Below the pieces are notes generated by a model that ran no database searches, was not told the origin of the DNA, and saw nothing but the letters and a program-made list of their open reading frames with translations. A DNA stretch of 64,000 bases from the NCBI GenBank assembly GCA_947626745.1, contig CANQTF010000001.1:248001-312000 (forward strand), in the 5' to 3' direction. The DNA is from an uncultured Lachnospiraceae bacterium. GTDB taxonomy: Bacteria; Bacillota; Clostridia; Lachnospirales; Lachnospiraceae. This document shows positions 17,596-26,512 of this stretch, one piece after another. The position numbers and the translations under genes are program-made. Numbering within the stretch: position 1 is the first letter of the stretch; each line of letters begins with the position of its first letter.

Positions 17596-17633
17596 TTTAA
17601 AGTGCTAATTCACTAATTAGTTAGCGTGTTAAA
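17596..17633 (-). promoter_or_regulatory. 38-bp dyad over the hisZ transcription start (candidate operator)
   Basis: Two half-sites TTTAANNNGCTAA face each other across 12 nt: 17596-17608 and 17621-17633 (as TTAGCNNNTTAAA). The spacer contains the palindrome CTAATTAG. The dyad begins about 2 nt after the predicted start site. Placement and symmetry fit a repressor operator of the his operon. A TrpR-like HisR/YerC repressor has been proposed for some Firmicutes, but I cannot assign this site to it. The arms could also pair in RNA. Confidence 0.6.
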
Positions 17634-17641
17634 CTTTTTAT

Positions 17642-17670
17642 ACTATACCGTATCCGGCACTGTTTGTCAA
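17642..17670 (-). promoter_or_regulatory. promoter of the his operon
   Basis: Minus strand: -35 TTGACA (17665-17670), 17 nt, -10 TATAGT (17642-17647). It begins just after the recU stop and precedes hisZ, with no other promoter of this quality before hisIE. Confidence 0.85.
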
Positions 17671-17682
17671 TCGGTTTTCCGG

Positions 17683-18219
17683 CTAATCCGCCCGATCCTC
17701 CAGATCTTTCTGCAGAATATCCAGATAAGGCACGAGAATGCCGTGCTTCTTCGGCAGGATATATGCAGGATTCAGTTCCTCATAGCGGAAGCTCTTGCGC
17801 CCGCCCTCTTTCGCCCGATCCCAGAAGAAACGCAGCATTTCATAGGGCAGATAATAGAAGATATCCTTGTGGGAATAATAGATCAGAAAGAACGCGATCC
17901 CCCTCTGACGCTCGAACTGCCGCATGAACTCCACCTGATGTTCATGGATATTCTGCAGGGCAAAAGTATCCTCCGCGCACTCCTTCGCGTCGAAGCAGAC
18001 GGGAATGCCCTGCACCACGCCGATATAGTCCACCGTGCTCTTCTGGTCGAAGTAGGCCAGCGTGATGTGGCGGCTCTCCTTGTCGATATTGATAGGCGTG
18101 ATGGGAGTCGGTATCTTCTGGATCAGCGCCAGCCCGTTTTCCAGATATTTCTCGTTCGTCCTGTTGATCAGGTCTTCCAATGTGGAACCGCGCAGCCCGC
18201 GGGAATTCCAAGTCGCCAT
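17683..18219 (-). CDS. recU: RecU-like Holliday junction resolvase
   Basis: A 178-aa protein resembling RecU, the Firmicutes resolvase that cuts four-way junctions in recombination. It shows the family order: N-terminal SRGLRGSTLEDLINRTNEKY, KIPTPITP, AYFDQKSTVDYIG, VCFDAKEC (PD-(D/E)XK core) and HEHQVEFMRQF. The Asp in DAKE replaces the more common Glu of EAKE. ATG 18219 is used; the ribosome site GGCAGGAT is fair. It is monocistronic or read from a weak upstream signal. Confidence 0.85.
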   Translation of the reverse strand: MATWNSRGLRGSTLEDLINRTNEKYLENGLALIQKIPTPITPINIDKESRHITLAYFDQKSTVDYIGVVQGIPVCFDAKECAEDTFALQNIHEHQVEFMRQFERQRGIAFFLIYYSHKDIFYYLPYEMLRFFWDRAKEGGRKSFRYEELNPAYILPKKHGILVPYLDILQKDLEDRAD

Positions 18220-18261
18220 AATTTATCCTGCCATTCGTGTTTTTGCTCTCACCCTGTCATG

Positions 18262-18296
18262 AAAAAGGCGCGCAGTTTATATACGCACCCTTTTTT
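18262..18296. terminator. hairpin with T runs on both sides (terminator)
   Basis: GGCGCG (18267-18272) pairs with CGCACC (18284-18289, one G-T pair). The plus strand has six T after it and the minus strand five T. It most likely ends the transcript of the Rpn-like gene at 18349. Confidence 0.6.
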
Positions 18297-18348
18297 ACAA
18301 AATCATCTTATTCCCGCGCACAGCGAGCCAAACGGACTACCCTGCCTG

Positions 18349-19362
18349 TTACTTTACGAGTAACGCCTCCCGCTTTGCGAGCCATTCCTGCAGCGTGTCG
18401 ATGCCGATCTCGATCGTATCAGAGATCTCAGCTATCGACATCCCCTTATCCTGCAGTTTGTATGCCGTCTCTTGGGCCTTCTTCATCTCTCCTGCCAAAA
18501 GCCCAGAATCATATCCCTTATGATAAACGCCTGTACTCAGATTGCACACGTTCTGCACCTCCTCGTCCATCTCCCGGCTCACACCGATCCTAAACACATT
18601 CTCCAGCGTATCGATCTTCTCCTCATAACTCAGGTTCATGGAGAACAGCCGGCTCAAAAGCCGAATGGCATTGTCTTCACTGTCCTCACCCTTGTTTCCA
18701 AGGCGAAGCACCACCACCGTCATCAGGTCATAGTCCTTCTTCTCCTCATGATAGTCTCCATGCAGACACTCTTCCGCAAAAGAATACCTGTTGATCGTAT
18801 CGGACCGGATATTCGCCGTACCCTCACAGATCCAGATCGACACCGCTTTCTTGATCTTACCGTATTCCTGATCCTTGAATATCGTTCCACGCTGGGAAGA
18901 GATCATTCGCGCCGCATAATAGATGCCGCGCTTTGGGATCGGATATCCCGGCGTATCGTTGTTCTGGATCTCCACATTCACAAAAACATCGATCAGTTCG
19001 CCGCTCAGCGGAAGTACGGCCAAAAACCTGATGTCATAATATACCGTGCCGTCCCGCTGGGACTTATCTGCAGTGGAAAGCCCAGCCACCTTGTCATCGC
19101 CGCTCATCATCTCAGGAACCGGCTTTTTGTCCGGGTGATCCTGATGAACGGCCGCCTTTTTTATCTCAGGCTCACCCTCGATGAAGCGCTCCGCAATCTC
19201 CTGCACCGTATAGTCCGCGTATTCTTCCAGCGCACTCTTCAGGATATAAGCCAGCACCGGCTTTTGCGCTACCAGATTTCTTGCCGACTCGTCGTACCGA
19301 AAGGCGGCATCTTCCTCCGCCGTTTTCAGGTTCTGTGCAATCTCGCTCGGCACAGAGACCAT
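18349..19362 (-). CDS. Rpn-like PD-(D/E)XK nuclease family protein, probably frameshifted near its N-terminus
   Basis: A 337-aa form starting at MVSVPSEIAQ. The core DVFVNVEIQNNDTPGYPIPKRGIYYAARM holds the E-x-Q motif of the Rpn/transposase-like PD-(D/E)XK proteins that are abundant in Lachnospiraceae. A perfect GGGAGG ribosome site precedes ATG 19420, but that frame (MDLSGQRETPDF) runs out of phase at about 19375, near a GGGGG run, and the family frame SGEKKHIMVSV resumes one base off. The length from 19420 is one base too long for a single frame. Translation may instead start at 19362 or another in-frame codon. Confidence 0.7.
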   Translation of the reverse strand: MVSVPSEIAQNLKTAEEDAAFRYDESARNLVAQKPVLAYILKSALEEYADYTVQEIAERFIEGEPEIKKAAVHQDHPDKKPVPEMMSGDDKVAGLSTADKSQRDGTVYYDIRFLAVLPLSGELIDVFVNVEIQNNDTPGYPIPKRGIYYAARMISSQRGTIFKDQEYGKIKKAVSIWICEGTANIRSDTINRYSFAEECLHGDYHEEKKDYDLMTVVVLRLGNKGEDSEDNAIRLLSRLFSMNLSYEEKIDTLENVFRIGVSREMDEEVQNVCNLSTGVYHKGYDSGLLAGEMKKAQETAYKLQDKGMSIAEISDTIEIGIDTLQEWLAKREALLVK

Positions 19363-19474
19363 GATGTGTTTTTTCTCCCCCGAGAAAGTCCGGGGTCTCC
19401 CGCTGTCCGGATAAATCCATGCTTTATTCCTCCCTGCATGAAACCGACAGCGCATTCTCTCTATCCGCAATTTT

Positions 19475-19503
19475 ATTCTATCATCGACGCGACCGCATGA
19501 CAA
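19475..19503 (-). promoter_or_regulatory. promoter of the Rpn-like gene
   Basis: Minus strand: -35 TTGTCA (19498-19503), 17 nt, -10 TAGAAT (19475-19480), 55 nt upstream of the strong ribosome site and ATG at 19420. The good promoter and ribosome site support 19420 as the ancestral start. Confidence 0.75.
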
Positions 19504-19576
19504 TACACTATATCGTTATTTTTTCACGGGATCTGCGCTTTTTACGCAAACAACCGGCACGGCAAGCATAGGCGGC

Positions 19577-20659
19577 TTACGAAAATGATGCAGAATGCGG
19601 CGCAGTCTCGATAAATACCACTGCTCCCGCCACCTTCACAAAGATCTCCGGCAGTTCGGCGGTAAACGCCCGGCCGCTCAGGTCCGCAAAGGGCGCTTCC
19701 AGCTGCGGGAATACTACGCTGTATGCATACAGGAGCTGGCCGCGCACCTGAAACTTTTTTCTATACACATCGTTCCACGCCCGGTCGCCGTATTTGTAAT
19801 CTCCCAAAACGGGGTGGCCGATGCCCGCCAGATGCGCCCGGATCTGGTGCGGCTTGCCTGTAAAAAGTTCGATCTCCAGAAGCGTCTTGTCGGCTTCCGC
19901 CCGAATCGGTCTGTAACCGGTCTTGATATAAGCATGCCGCAGACTCTCCGGCACGGCCGAAGCCGTGTAGGCGCTCACCGGCTCGATCGAAACCCTGTTG
20001 CGGGCCTCGTCTTTTTTCAAATAGCCCTCAATAAGCCCCGCTTCCCTGACGTTTCCTTTGACATACGTCCTGTAATATTTGCGCAGCGATCTGTCCCGCA
20101 GGATACCGCCGAGCATTCTGGCCCCCTGCAGGGTCTTGGCGCACAGCACGATCCCGCCGGTGTTGCGGTCGAGCCGATTGCACACGGAGGGTTTAAAATA
20201 CGCAAGCTCCCCCTTTGCCACAGCGCCCGACGCCAACAGATATCCTGTCAGCCACTCGTTCAGGGACAGATCGCCCCGCGCGGCCTTCTGCGAGAGCACG
20301 CCCGCGGGCTTGACTGCCAGCAAAACGTGTTCGTTCTCATAGAGGACGGAAACGCCCCTGATCTTTTCATACGCAGCTTCGCACTCCCGCAAAAAAGAAA
20401 GGTCCGTCTCCGTCTGTCCGCTCTCCGGAAGCGTTTTTCGCCCCATGAATCTTAACAGCGTCTCGTCGGAGAAAAAGATCTTTACGCTGTCCCCTGCGGC
20501 GATCCGCTCCCCGCCTTCCGCCTTCCGGTCATTCAGGGTGATGTTCTTCTTGCGCAGCATCTTATGGAGAAAGCCGCTCTCCGCCAACGGCAGGATCCTG
20601 TGCAGATATTTATCGAGCCGTTGTTCGGCGTCTTTTGGTGTGATCTCAAATCGATACAT
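19577..20659 (-). CDS. RluA-family pseudouridine synthase
   Basis: A 360-aa enzyme with an N-terminal S4 RNA-binding domain (about residues 12-75, RLDKYLHRILP) and a pseudouridine synthase domain. The catalytic Asp is in CNRLDRNTGG and the GKPHQIRAHLAGIGHPVLGD segment is conserved. It is closest in layout to RluC/RluD, which modify 23S rRNA, but the exact uridine cannot be told. It ends the five-gene overlapping run that starts at rsuA-like 25349. Confidence 0.87.
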   Translation of the reverse strand: MYRFEITPKDAEQRLDKYLHRILPLAESGFLHKMLRKKNITLNDRKAEGGERIAAGDSVKIFFSDETLLRFMGRKTLPESGQTETDLSFLRECEAAYEKIRGVSVLYENEHVLLAVKPAGVLSQKAARGDLSLNEWLTGYLLASGAVAKGELAYFKPSVCNRLDRNTGGIVLCAKTLQGARMLGGILRDRSLRKYYRTYVKGNVREAGLIEGYLKKDEARNRVSIEPVSAYTASAVPESLRHAYIKTGYRPIRAEADKTLLEIELFTGKPHQIRAHLAGIGHPVLGDYKYGDRAWNDVYRKKFQVRGQLLYAYSVVFPQLEAPFADLSGRAFTAELPEIFVKVAGAVVFIETAPHSASFS

Positions 20660-20713
20660 ATGCGCTCCGTTTTAGGATATTAAACTCTGACAGCCGTTAC
20701 CGGCCGCAAGCCG

Positions 20714-21286
20714 CTAGATAGAAATGGTGTACAGCAGACTGACCAGCTCACTTTGGTTCCTGCGTTCCTCCGCCTCCGCTTTTTCCAATCGACTCAGTCG
20801 GTCAATATAGTCCGCGCTGTCAGAAACGATCTTAACCGTCACGTTTTTGATCCCTTCCTGCTGTATCATCTGTTCCAGATGCTTCTGCGCCTCCGCAGGA
20901 TCGCACTTCGGATTCTCGGTGAGTCCGTACAGGATACCGCCCTTCAGCGCCATGTGGCTCAGGGCAAAATTCTTCTGATAAGACGTAAAGTACATATCAT
21001 AAAATACGGTCAGCTTATCATCATATGGCGCAAGCTCCCGCCAAAGCGCCTCGCTGCAGCCGGACGCCCTGAGAAAAAGGATCAGGTTCACCGCGCTCTT
21101 ACAGGCGGGCAGACATCCCAGCACGGCGACGATCGTGAGCAGATTGCGGTTCGTCCCCGTCGTCTCATAGCCGATGACGTACAGACTGATGCTGACCGCA
21201 AAAAACAGAAGGGTTCTGACAGCCGCCACCGCTCTGTGGTTCCTGATATATCCGTAACGGCCTTTTTTGACAAACAGCGTTTTCAT
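20714..21286 (-). CDS. hypothetical protein with two transmembrane helices
   Basis: A 190-aa protein, not recognised. Two hydrophobic helices (about residues 20-70) are followed by a cytoplasmic domain of 120 residues rich in charged helix. ATG 21286 overlaps the SDR stop as ATGA, so translation is coupled; the in-frame start at 21316 is less likely. It is fifth in an operon of RNA-modification and metabolic genes. Confidence 0.7.
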   Translation of the reverse strand: MKTLFVKKGRYGYIRNHRAVAAVRTLLFFAVSISLYVIGYETTGTNRNLLTIVAVLGCLPACKSAVNLILFLRASGCSEALWRELAPYDDKLTVFYDMYFTSYQKNFALSHMALKGGILYGLTENPKCDPAEAQKHLEQMIQQEGIKNVTVKIVSDSADYIDRLSRLEKAEAEERRNQSELVSLLYTISI

Positions 21287-22077
21287 GTGTGCGTCTTCCT
21301 CCTTATATCCTGCCATATGCGCCCGGCATCAAGAAAGCCCAGTATGAGCTCCTGTGTGCTCTGCGTCGCCAGATACAGCATCTGCATGGGAAGTCCGCAG
21401 ACCGACACGCGCCTGTGCCTCCCGCAGTCGGCGAGGGCCTTCGCCACGACGCGCCGGGCGCTCACCGTCGTCAGGCGTTTCAGTCTTCCCATATGGGCTC
21501 TGTCCCCGTATGCCCGCTCCAGAAAAGGCGTATCCACCGGACCGGGGCATACCGTCGTCACGCCGATGCCTTTTTGGCGCAGTTCCGAGCCGAGCGCCCG
21601 GCCGAGAGAATAGGCGTAAGCCTTCGACGCCGCATATACCGCAAAATCCGGCTGCGGCGCGAAAGCCGCGCCCGACGAAAACAGCACGATCCTGCTCCCC
21701 TTTCTCATATAAGGCAGACACAGCTTGATCAGCCCAGTCTGTCCCGTCACGTTCAGCCGCAGCATGGCGGACACCTGCTCCTCCGTCTGCGCCGCAAAAG
21801 CCCCGTGATATCCCGTTCCTGCGGCGCAAACGAGAAACGTGAGCTTCGGCTCGGCGATCGCAAGCACTTCCCGAAAACGTCTCAGCTCCCGTTCGTCCGA
21901 CAGATCTATGGGAATGACCCGGGTCTTCGTGTGCATCGTGCGTGCCAGCTCTTCCAGCGGCTCTCTCCTTCTCGCGAGAAGCCATATCTCGTCCGTCTTG
22001 CTCAGCCGGCTGTCTATCTGTACGGCAAACTCTCTTCCCATACCGGAGGAAGCCCCCGTGATGATCCCAATGTTCAT
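21283..22077 (-). CDS. SDR-family NAD(P)-dependent oxidoreductase
   Basis: A 264-aa short-chain dehydrogenase. The Rossmann loop TGASSGMG, the NAG-region variant CAAGTG, the catalytic Ser in LFSSGAA and YAASK are all present. Substrate unknown. It overlaps YgiQ by 4 nt at its start and the membrane protein gene by 4 nt at its end, indicating tight cotranslation. Confidence 0.88.
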   Translation of the reverse strand: MNIGIITGASSGMGREFAVQIDSRLSKTDEIWLLARRREPLEELARTMHTKTRVIPIDLSDERELRRFREVLAIAEPKLTFLVCAAGTGYHGAFAAQTEEQVSAMLRLNVTGQTGLIKLCLPYMRKGSRIVLFSSGAAFAPQPDFAVYAASKAYAYSLGRALGSELRQKGIGVTTVCPGPVDTPFLERAYGDRAHMGRLKRLTTVSARRVVAKALADCGRHRRVSVCGLPMQMLYLATQSTQELILGFLDAGRIWQDIRRKTHT

Positions 22078-24020
22078 GACTGCCTCCCGCCCTTCTTTTT
22101 ATGGATATTGCGGATCGTCTTCTTTTTTCCGCTCTTCTGCGTCTGCTTGTCCCGGAGCGCGCCCTGCCGTTTTGCCCTTTCTTTTGCCGCCGCGCCGCTT
22201 CCGCGCACCTTTTTTCCTTCTCCTGCCATCCTGCGCGGACGGATCAGACACTTCTTGTCAAAGCCGATCAGATCCTCGCGGCCGCCTTTGATGAGCGCTT
22301 CCTTCACAAGCTCGTAGTTCTCCGGATCGCGATACTGGATCAACGCGCGCTGCATCGCCCTTTCATGGGGATTGCGGCAGACATAGACAGGGCTGCCGTC
22401 TCTCGGGTCGATCCCCGTGTAGTACATGACCGTGGACACCGTGGAAGGCGTCGGATAGAAGTCCTGCACCTGCTCCGGCATATAGCCGAGATCACGGACA
22501 TACTCCGCCAGCTCGATCGCCTCTTTCAGGGTGGAGCCCGGGTGAGAGGACATCAGATAAGGCACGAGGAACTGTTTTCTGCCAAGCTGCTCGTTGATCC
22601 TGTGATATTTCTTCACAAACCGCTCGTAGACTTCCCTCTTCGGTTTGCCCAGCCTGTCGAGCACGGCATCGGAAATATGTTCCGGTGCCACCTTGAGCTG
22701 CCCGCTGATATGATACTCCGCCAACTCCCTGAAAAATGTGTCGTCCTTATCCGCCATCAGATAATCGAAGCGGATACCGGAACGTATGAACACTTTCTTG
22801 ACCTTCGGCAGCGCCCGCAGTCTGCGAAGGAGCGCCAGATAGTCGGCGTGATCTACCGTGAGGTTCGGACAGGGCTTGGGAAAGAGACACTGTCTGTCCT
22901 TGCAGACGCCCCGCGTCATCTGTTTTTCGCAGGACGGGTGTCTGAAATTCGCGGTCGGGCCGCCCACATCGTGGATATACCCCTTAAAATCCGGATCGTT
23001 TGTCATCTGTTCGGCCTCCCGCACAATAGATTCATGGCTTCTGACCTGAACGATCCTGCCTTGATGAAACGTCAGCGCACAGAAATTACAGCCGCCGAAG
23101 CAGCCTCTGTTGCTGACAAGCGAGAACTTGACCTCCGAGACGGCCGGCACACCGCCGCGCGCCTCATAGGACGGATGATAAGCGCGCATGTACGGCAGAT
23201 CATAGACCGCATCCATCTCCTGTACGGTGAGCGGCTTTGCCGGAGGATTCTGTACGACGTACACGCCGTTTGGATATTCTTCCGTCAGCGTCTTTCCCGT
23301 GAAGGGATCGGTATTGCAGTACTGCTTCCAAAAGCTCTCCGCATACTTTGCCTTGTCCGCCTTCATCTCCTCGTATGACGGCAGTGCCTCACCGTCGTAC
23401 ACGTCCTCTATGTTCTTCGTCTTGTAGACTGTGCCTGCGACAAAGGTGATGTCCTTGACTTCGATGCCGCCGGCCAGCGCGTCCGCGATCTCCACAATGG
23501 ATCTTTCGCCCATGCCGTAGGAGATCAGATCCGCCTGGCTGTCCAGCAGAATGGAACGCTTGAAGCTGTCGGACCAGTAATCGTAGTGCGCCATGCGCCT
23601 CAGACTTGCCTCGATACCGCCGAGAATGACGGGAACATCCTTGTACACTCTGCGGATCAGATTGCCGTAGACCACCGCAGCGTGATCCGGCCGCCTGTAG
23701 GGCTCTCCGCCCGGCGTGTAAGCGTCTTTCGTGCGGTGTCTGCCCGACACATAATAGTGGTTCACCATGGAATCCATATTGCCGCTCGTGACAAGGAAGG
23801 CTAACCGCGGTCTGCCGAGGATCGCAATACTGTTCTCGTCCCGCCAGTCCGGCTGAGAGATGATGCCGACGCTGTAACCGTTCGCCTGTAACACCCTGCT
23901 GATAATGGCATGGCCGAAAGAGGGATGATCCACATAGGCGTCCCCGATCACATAGACAAAATCAAGCTGCCCGATCCCCTGCGCCGCCATATCCTCCCTA
24001 GATATCGGCAAGAATCCCAT
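22074..24020 (-). CDS. YgiQ-family radical SAM protein
   Basis: A 648-aa YgiQ-type protein. It starts [15 protein letters not shown] as family members do. The Fe-S motif is CFGGCNFC in the NRGCFGGC context, with further conserved [11 protein letters not shown] and RSGIRFDYL segments. The C-terminus ends in a Lys/Arg-rich tail. Function unknown. The start lies 23 nt inside the HAD gene and the stop overlaps the SDR start by 4 nt. Confidence 0.92.
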   Translation of the reverse strand: MGFLPISREDMAAQGIGQLDFVYVIGDAYVDHPSFGHAIISRVLQANGYSVGIISQPDWRDENSIAILGRPRLAFLVTSGNMDSMVNHYYVSGRHRTKDAYTPGGEPYRRPDHAAVVYGNLIRRVYKDVPVILGGIEASLRRMAHYDYWSDSFKRSILLDSQADLISYGMGERSIVEIADALAGGIEVKDITFVAGTVYKTKNIEDVYDGEALPSYEEMKADKAKYAESFWKQYCNTDPFTGKTLTEEYPNGVYVVQNPPAKPLTVQEMDAVYDLPYMRAYHPSYEARGGVPAVSEVKFSLVSNRGCFGGCNFCALTFHQGRIVQVRSHESIVREAEQMTNDPDFKGYIHDVGGPTANFRHPSCEKQMTRGVCKDRQCLFPKPCPNLTVDHADYLALLRRLRALPKVKKVFIRSGIRFDYLMADKDDTFFRELAEYHISGQLKVAPEHISDAVLDRLGKPKREVYERFVKKYHRINEQLGRKQFLVPYLMSSHPGSTLKEAIELAEYVRDLGYMPEQVQDFYPTPSTVSTVMYYTGIDPRDGSPVYVCRNPHERAMQRALIQYRDPENYELVKEALIKGGREDLIGFDKKCLIRPRRMAGEGKKVRGSGAAAKERAKRQGALRDKQTQKSGKKKTIRNIHKKKGGRQS

Positions 24021-24657
24021 CTTCCATCAACTCCCTGAAATGATATGTATAATAGTCGGCAAGAGACCGTTTCTCTGCGTCCTGATGTTCGGAGTACTTG
24101 TCATAGACGGCGCAGACCCGCATACCGGCCGCCTTGCCCGCCTGAATGCCCGGTATGATATCCTCGAACACAAGGCAGTTCTCCGGCCGCACGTCAAGCG
24201 CCTTCGCCACGGCGAGATAGATGTCCGGCGACGGTTTGCCCTTCGCCACATCGCAGCCCGTCATGATGCAGCCGAAATATTTTTCCAGCCCATGCGCCCG
24301 GATCACGTTCTCCACAAGCTCTCTGGAATTGCTGGTGGCGATCCCCGCCTTGATCCCGTGAGCCGCGCAGTACTGCAGCAGCTCCTCCACGCCCTCCTTC
24401 ACCGGCACTTCACAGGCATATTTATCCCATGCCATACGGTTCCAGTCCGCCTTGATCGTATCCGTATCGTCCGGCAGGTCGAAGCGCTCCTTGAAATAGA
24501 CCGCCGTCTCGCTGAAACTCATTCCCTCGATACAAGTCTGCAGATCTTCCGGCAGCACGATGCCGAATCTCCCCAGATATTCTATGTCAATGGCACGCCA
24601 CATCCACATGGAGTCCACCATCGAACCGTCCAGATCAAAAATAACCGCCTCTGTCAT
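23998..24657 (-). CDS. HAD-IA family phosphatase
   Basis: A 219-aa HAD hydrolase resembling beta-phosphoglucomutase-type phosphatases. Motif I is [10 protein letters not shown], motif II ATSNS, motif III KGKPSPD and motif [13 protein letters not shown]. The second catalytic Asp of DxDG is present. The substrate is not predictable. Start ATG 24657 overlaps the upstream pseudouridine synthase stop by 4 nt. Confidence 0.88.
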   Translation of the reverse strand: MTEAVIFDLDGSMVDSMWMWRAIDIEYLGRFGIVLPEDLQTCIEGMSFSETAVYFKERFDLPDDTDTIKADWNRMAWDKYACEVPVKEGVEELLQYCAAHGIKAGIATSNSRELVENVIRAHGLEKYFGCIMTGCDVAKGKPSPDIYLAVAKALDVRPENCLVFEDIIPGIQAGKAAGMRVCAVYDKYSEHQDAEKRSLADYYTYHFRELMEDGILADI

Positions 24658-25349
24658 TTCCTTAAGCTCTCCGTTTCTTCCTTCGTCAGTCTGCGAAAGC
24701 TGCCCGCCGGAAGGTCTTTATCCAGAACAAGCGCTCCCATGCGCAGCCTTTTCAGGTACACGACCTCATTGCCCACGGCGTGCAGCATGCGCTTCACCTG
24801 ATGAAATTTTCCTTCCGTGATCGTGAGCGTGATCCTCTTCTCGTCCAGGATCCGCACGACAGCCGGACCTGTCAGCTCCTTTTCACCGATATCCACACCG
24901 CGCTCCAGCCGCTCCTTCTGCGCCTCGTCAATAGGGTACGCGAGATGACACTCATACTCTTTTTCCGTGTGCTTGGACGGCGATGTCAGCTCGTGCGCCA
25001 GCGCGCCGTCGTTGGTGATCAGCAGAAGCCCCTCCGTGTCCTTATCCAGCCTTCCCACCGGAAAAAGGTCGTTCCGCCCCGTATCACCCAAAAGCTCCAG
25101 CACCGTCCGCTCCCGCTTATCCTCCGTTGCGGACACCACCCCGGCCGGCTTGTGCAAGAGATAGTAGACATACCGCTCGTAAATGCACGGCTGTCCGCCA
25201 TGGCAGATGCGATCGACCGCACCGTCGATATGCTGCTTTGGCCGAAGCGCCGTCTTTCCGTTGACCGTCACGAGGCCGGCCGCAATATCTTTTTTCACCT
25301 GACTGCGCGTTCCGAGACCGCAGCCGCACAGAAATTTATCAAGTCTCAT
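24654..25349 (-). CDS. RsuA/RluB-family pseudouridine synthase
   Basis: A 231-aa enzyme with an S4 domain (RLDKFLCGCGLGTRSQVKKDI) and a catalytic Asp in GRLDKDTEGLL. It belongs to the RsuA/RluB/RluE/RluF group that modifies rRNA. ATG 25349 has AAAGGGAAA 4 nt upstream; the extension to 25460 has no site. It is the first gene of the overlapping operon rsuA-like, HAD, YgiQ, SDR, membrane protein, then the RluA-like gene. Confidence 0.88.
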   Translation of the reverse strand: MRLDKFLCGCGLGTRSQVKKDIAAGLVTVNGKTALRPKQHIDGAVDRICHGGQPCIYERYVYYLLHKPAGVVSATEDKRERTVLELLGDTGRNDLFPVGRLDKDTEGLLLITNDGALAHELTSPSKHTEKEYECHLAYPIDEAQKERLERGVDIGEKELTGPAVVRILDEKRITLTITEGKFHQVKRMLHAVGNEVVYLKRLRMGALVLDKDLPAGSFRRLTKEETESLRK

Positions 25350-25452
25350 GGCTTTCCCTTTTAGCGCGCACAGACGGGACAAAAGGAATGTATAACATCT
25401 TTTTTCCAAGAATATAATTAGATGAGTTATCTCCGTAAGGAGTCCTTTTGCC

Positions 25453-26451
25453 ATGCGCAAAACCGCCGACAGACTCTGCCGTCTGCTCTTTACCGCACTG
25501 TCCCTCTATCTCATCGTCCTTCTGCTGCGTTATCCGGCGCTCTCGCTGGAGTATGCGTCCACCGGGCTGACACTGTGGTTCACCAAGATGATACCGACGC
25601 TCCTTCCGTTTATGATCCTCTCCGGCATCATGATCCGTATGGATCTGACGGAACGTTTCGTCTCCCTGCTCCATCCTCTCCTGCACTGCCTGTACGGCAC
25701 TTCCAAAAACGGCTCGTACACTGTCATCATGGGCTTCCTGTGCGGCTTTCCTATGGGTGCGCGCATCGTCGGCGAGCTGTGTGAAGCCGGACGGCTCTCA
25801 CGCGAAGAAGGGGCGCGTCTTCTGTATTTCTGCAACAATATCGGGCCGATCTATTTTTTGAGCTATGTGGTGTCCGCCCTTTCCATTGACAAGCCCCTTA
25901 TCCCGTTTCTTGTCATGTACGGGATCCCTCTGCTGTACGGCCTTGTGCTGTGCCGTATCCTGCCGTTTCTTCGCGGCATACGCCCCTCTGCCCGGCGCTC
26001 CGGACAGACCGCTCTTTTCCCGCGTCAGCGCCGTCTCCGGTCTATGGCGGCCGAGGCCGCACCCGCGCAGCGCCGTCAGCCGGCCATGCCGCTTCTCGCC
26101 GCCGTAGACGCCTCCGTGCAGTCGGGACTGATCGGCATCGCCAAGCTGGGCGGCTATATGGTCTTCTTCAATCTGCTCAACATCGTCTTCGTGCCGTTTC
26201 GGCATACAAGCAGGACACTGCTGAATGTCTACCGGTGTATTCTGGAGATCACGAGCGGTATCGACTATGCGGGAGGATCCCTGTACTATCCGATCCTGAT
26301 CCTGCTTCCCTTTGGCGGTTTCTCCTGCATCGCGCAGACATACAGCATGATATGCCGCACAGACCTCTCCATACGACGCTATATATTTCACAAGATGATC
26401 CAAACTGCTCTCACGGCCCTGTGTTATCTCACATTCAGGGCTATCCTGTAA
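25453..26451 (+). CDS. YlbJ-like sporulation integral membrane protein (nucleoside recognition domain)
   Basis: A 332-aa plus-strand membrane protein with about eight hydrophobic helices. The segments MIPTLLPFMILSGIMI, YGTSKNGSYTVIMGFLCGFPMGA and RLLYFCNNIGPIYFLSYV match the YlbJ/nucleoside-recognition family, required for spore heat resistance in Bacillus. AAGGAG precedes ATG 25453. A TATAAT lies at 25412-25417 without a good -35; a sporulation sigma promoter is possible but not clear. It is divergent from the rsuA-like gene and converges on the amidase. Confidence 0.8.
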   Translation: MRKTADRLCRLLFTALSLYLIVLLLRYPALSLEYASTGLTLWFTKMIPTLLPFMILSGIMIRMDLTERFVSLLHPLLHCLYGTSKNGSYTVIMGFLCGFPMGARIVGELCEAGRLSREEGARLLYFCNNIGPIYFLSYVVSALSIDKPLIPFLVMYGIPLLYGLVLCRILPFLRGIRPSARRSGQTALFPRQRRLRSMAAEAAPAQRRQPAMPLLAAVDASVQSGLIGIAKLGGYMVFFNLLNIVFVPFRHTSRTLLNVYRCILEITSGIDYAGGSLYYPILILLPFGGFSCIAQTYSMICRTDLSIRRYIFHKMIQTALTALCYLTFRAIL

Positions 26452-26512
26452 ACGCCTGACATTCTGTCCGGCCGCAGACGCATGCGCCCGCCGTATCGGT
26501 CTGTCTGTGCAG

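Noticed and set aside
17575..17680. T-box riboswitch upstream of the his operon (and of leuC and ilvB)
   Set aside because: No specifier loop or the conserved T-box core (the GGTGG-to-ACC type sequence) was found. The leader of hisZ is only about 60 nt, too short for a T-box.
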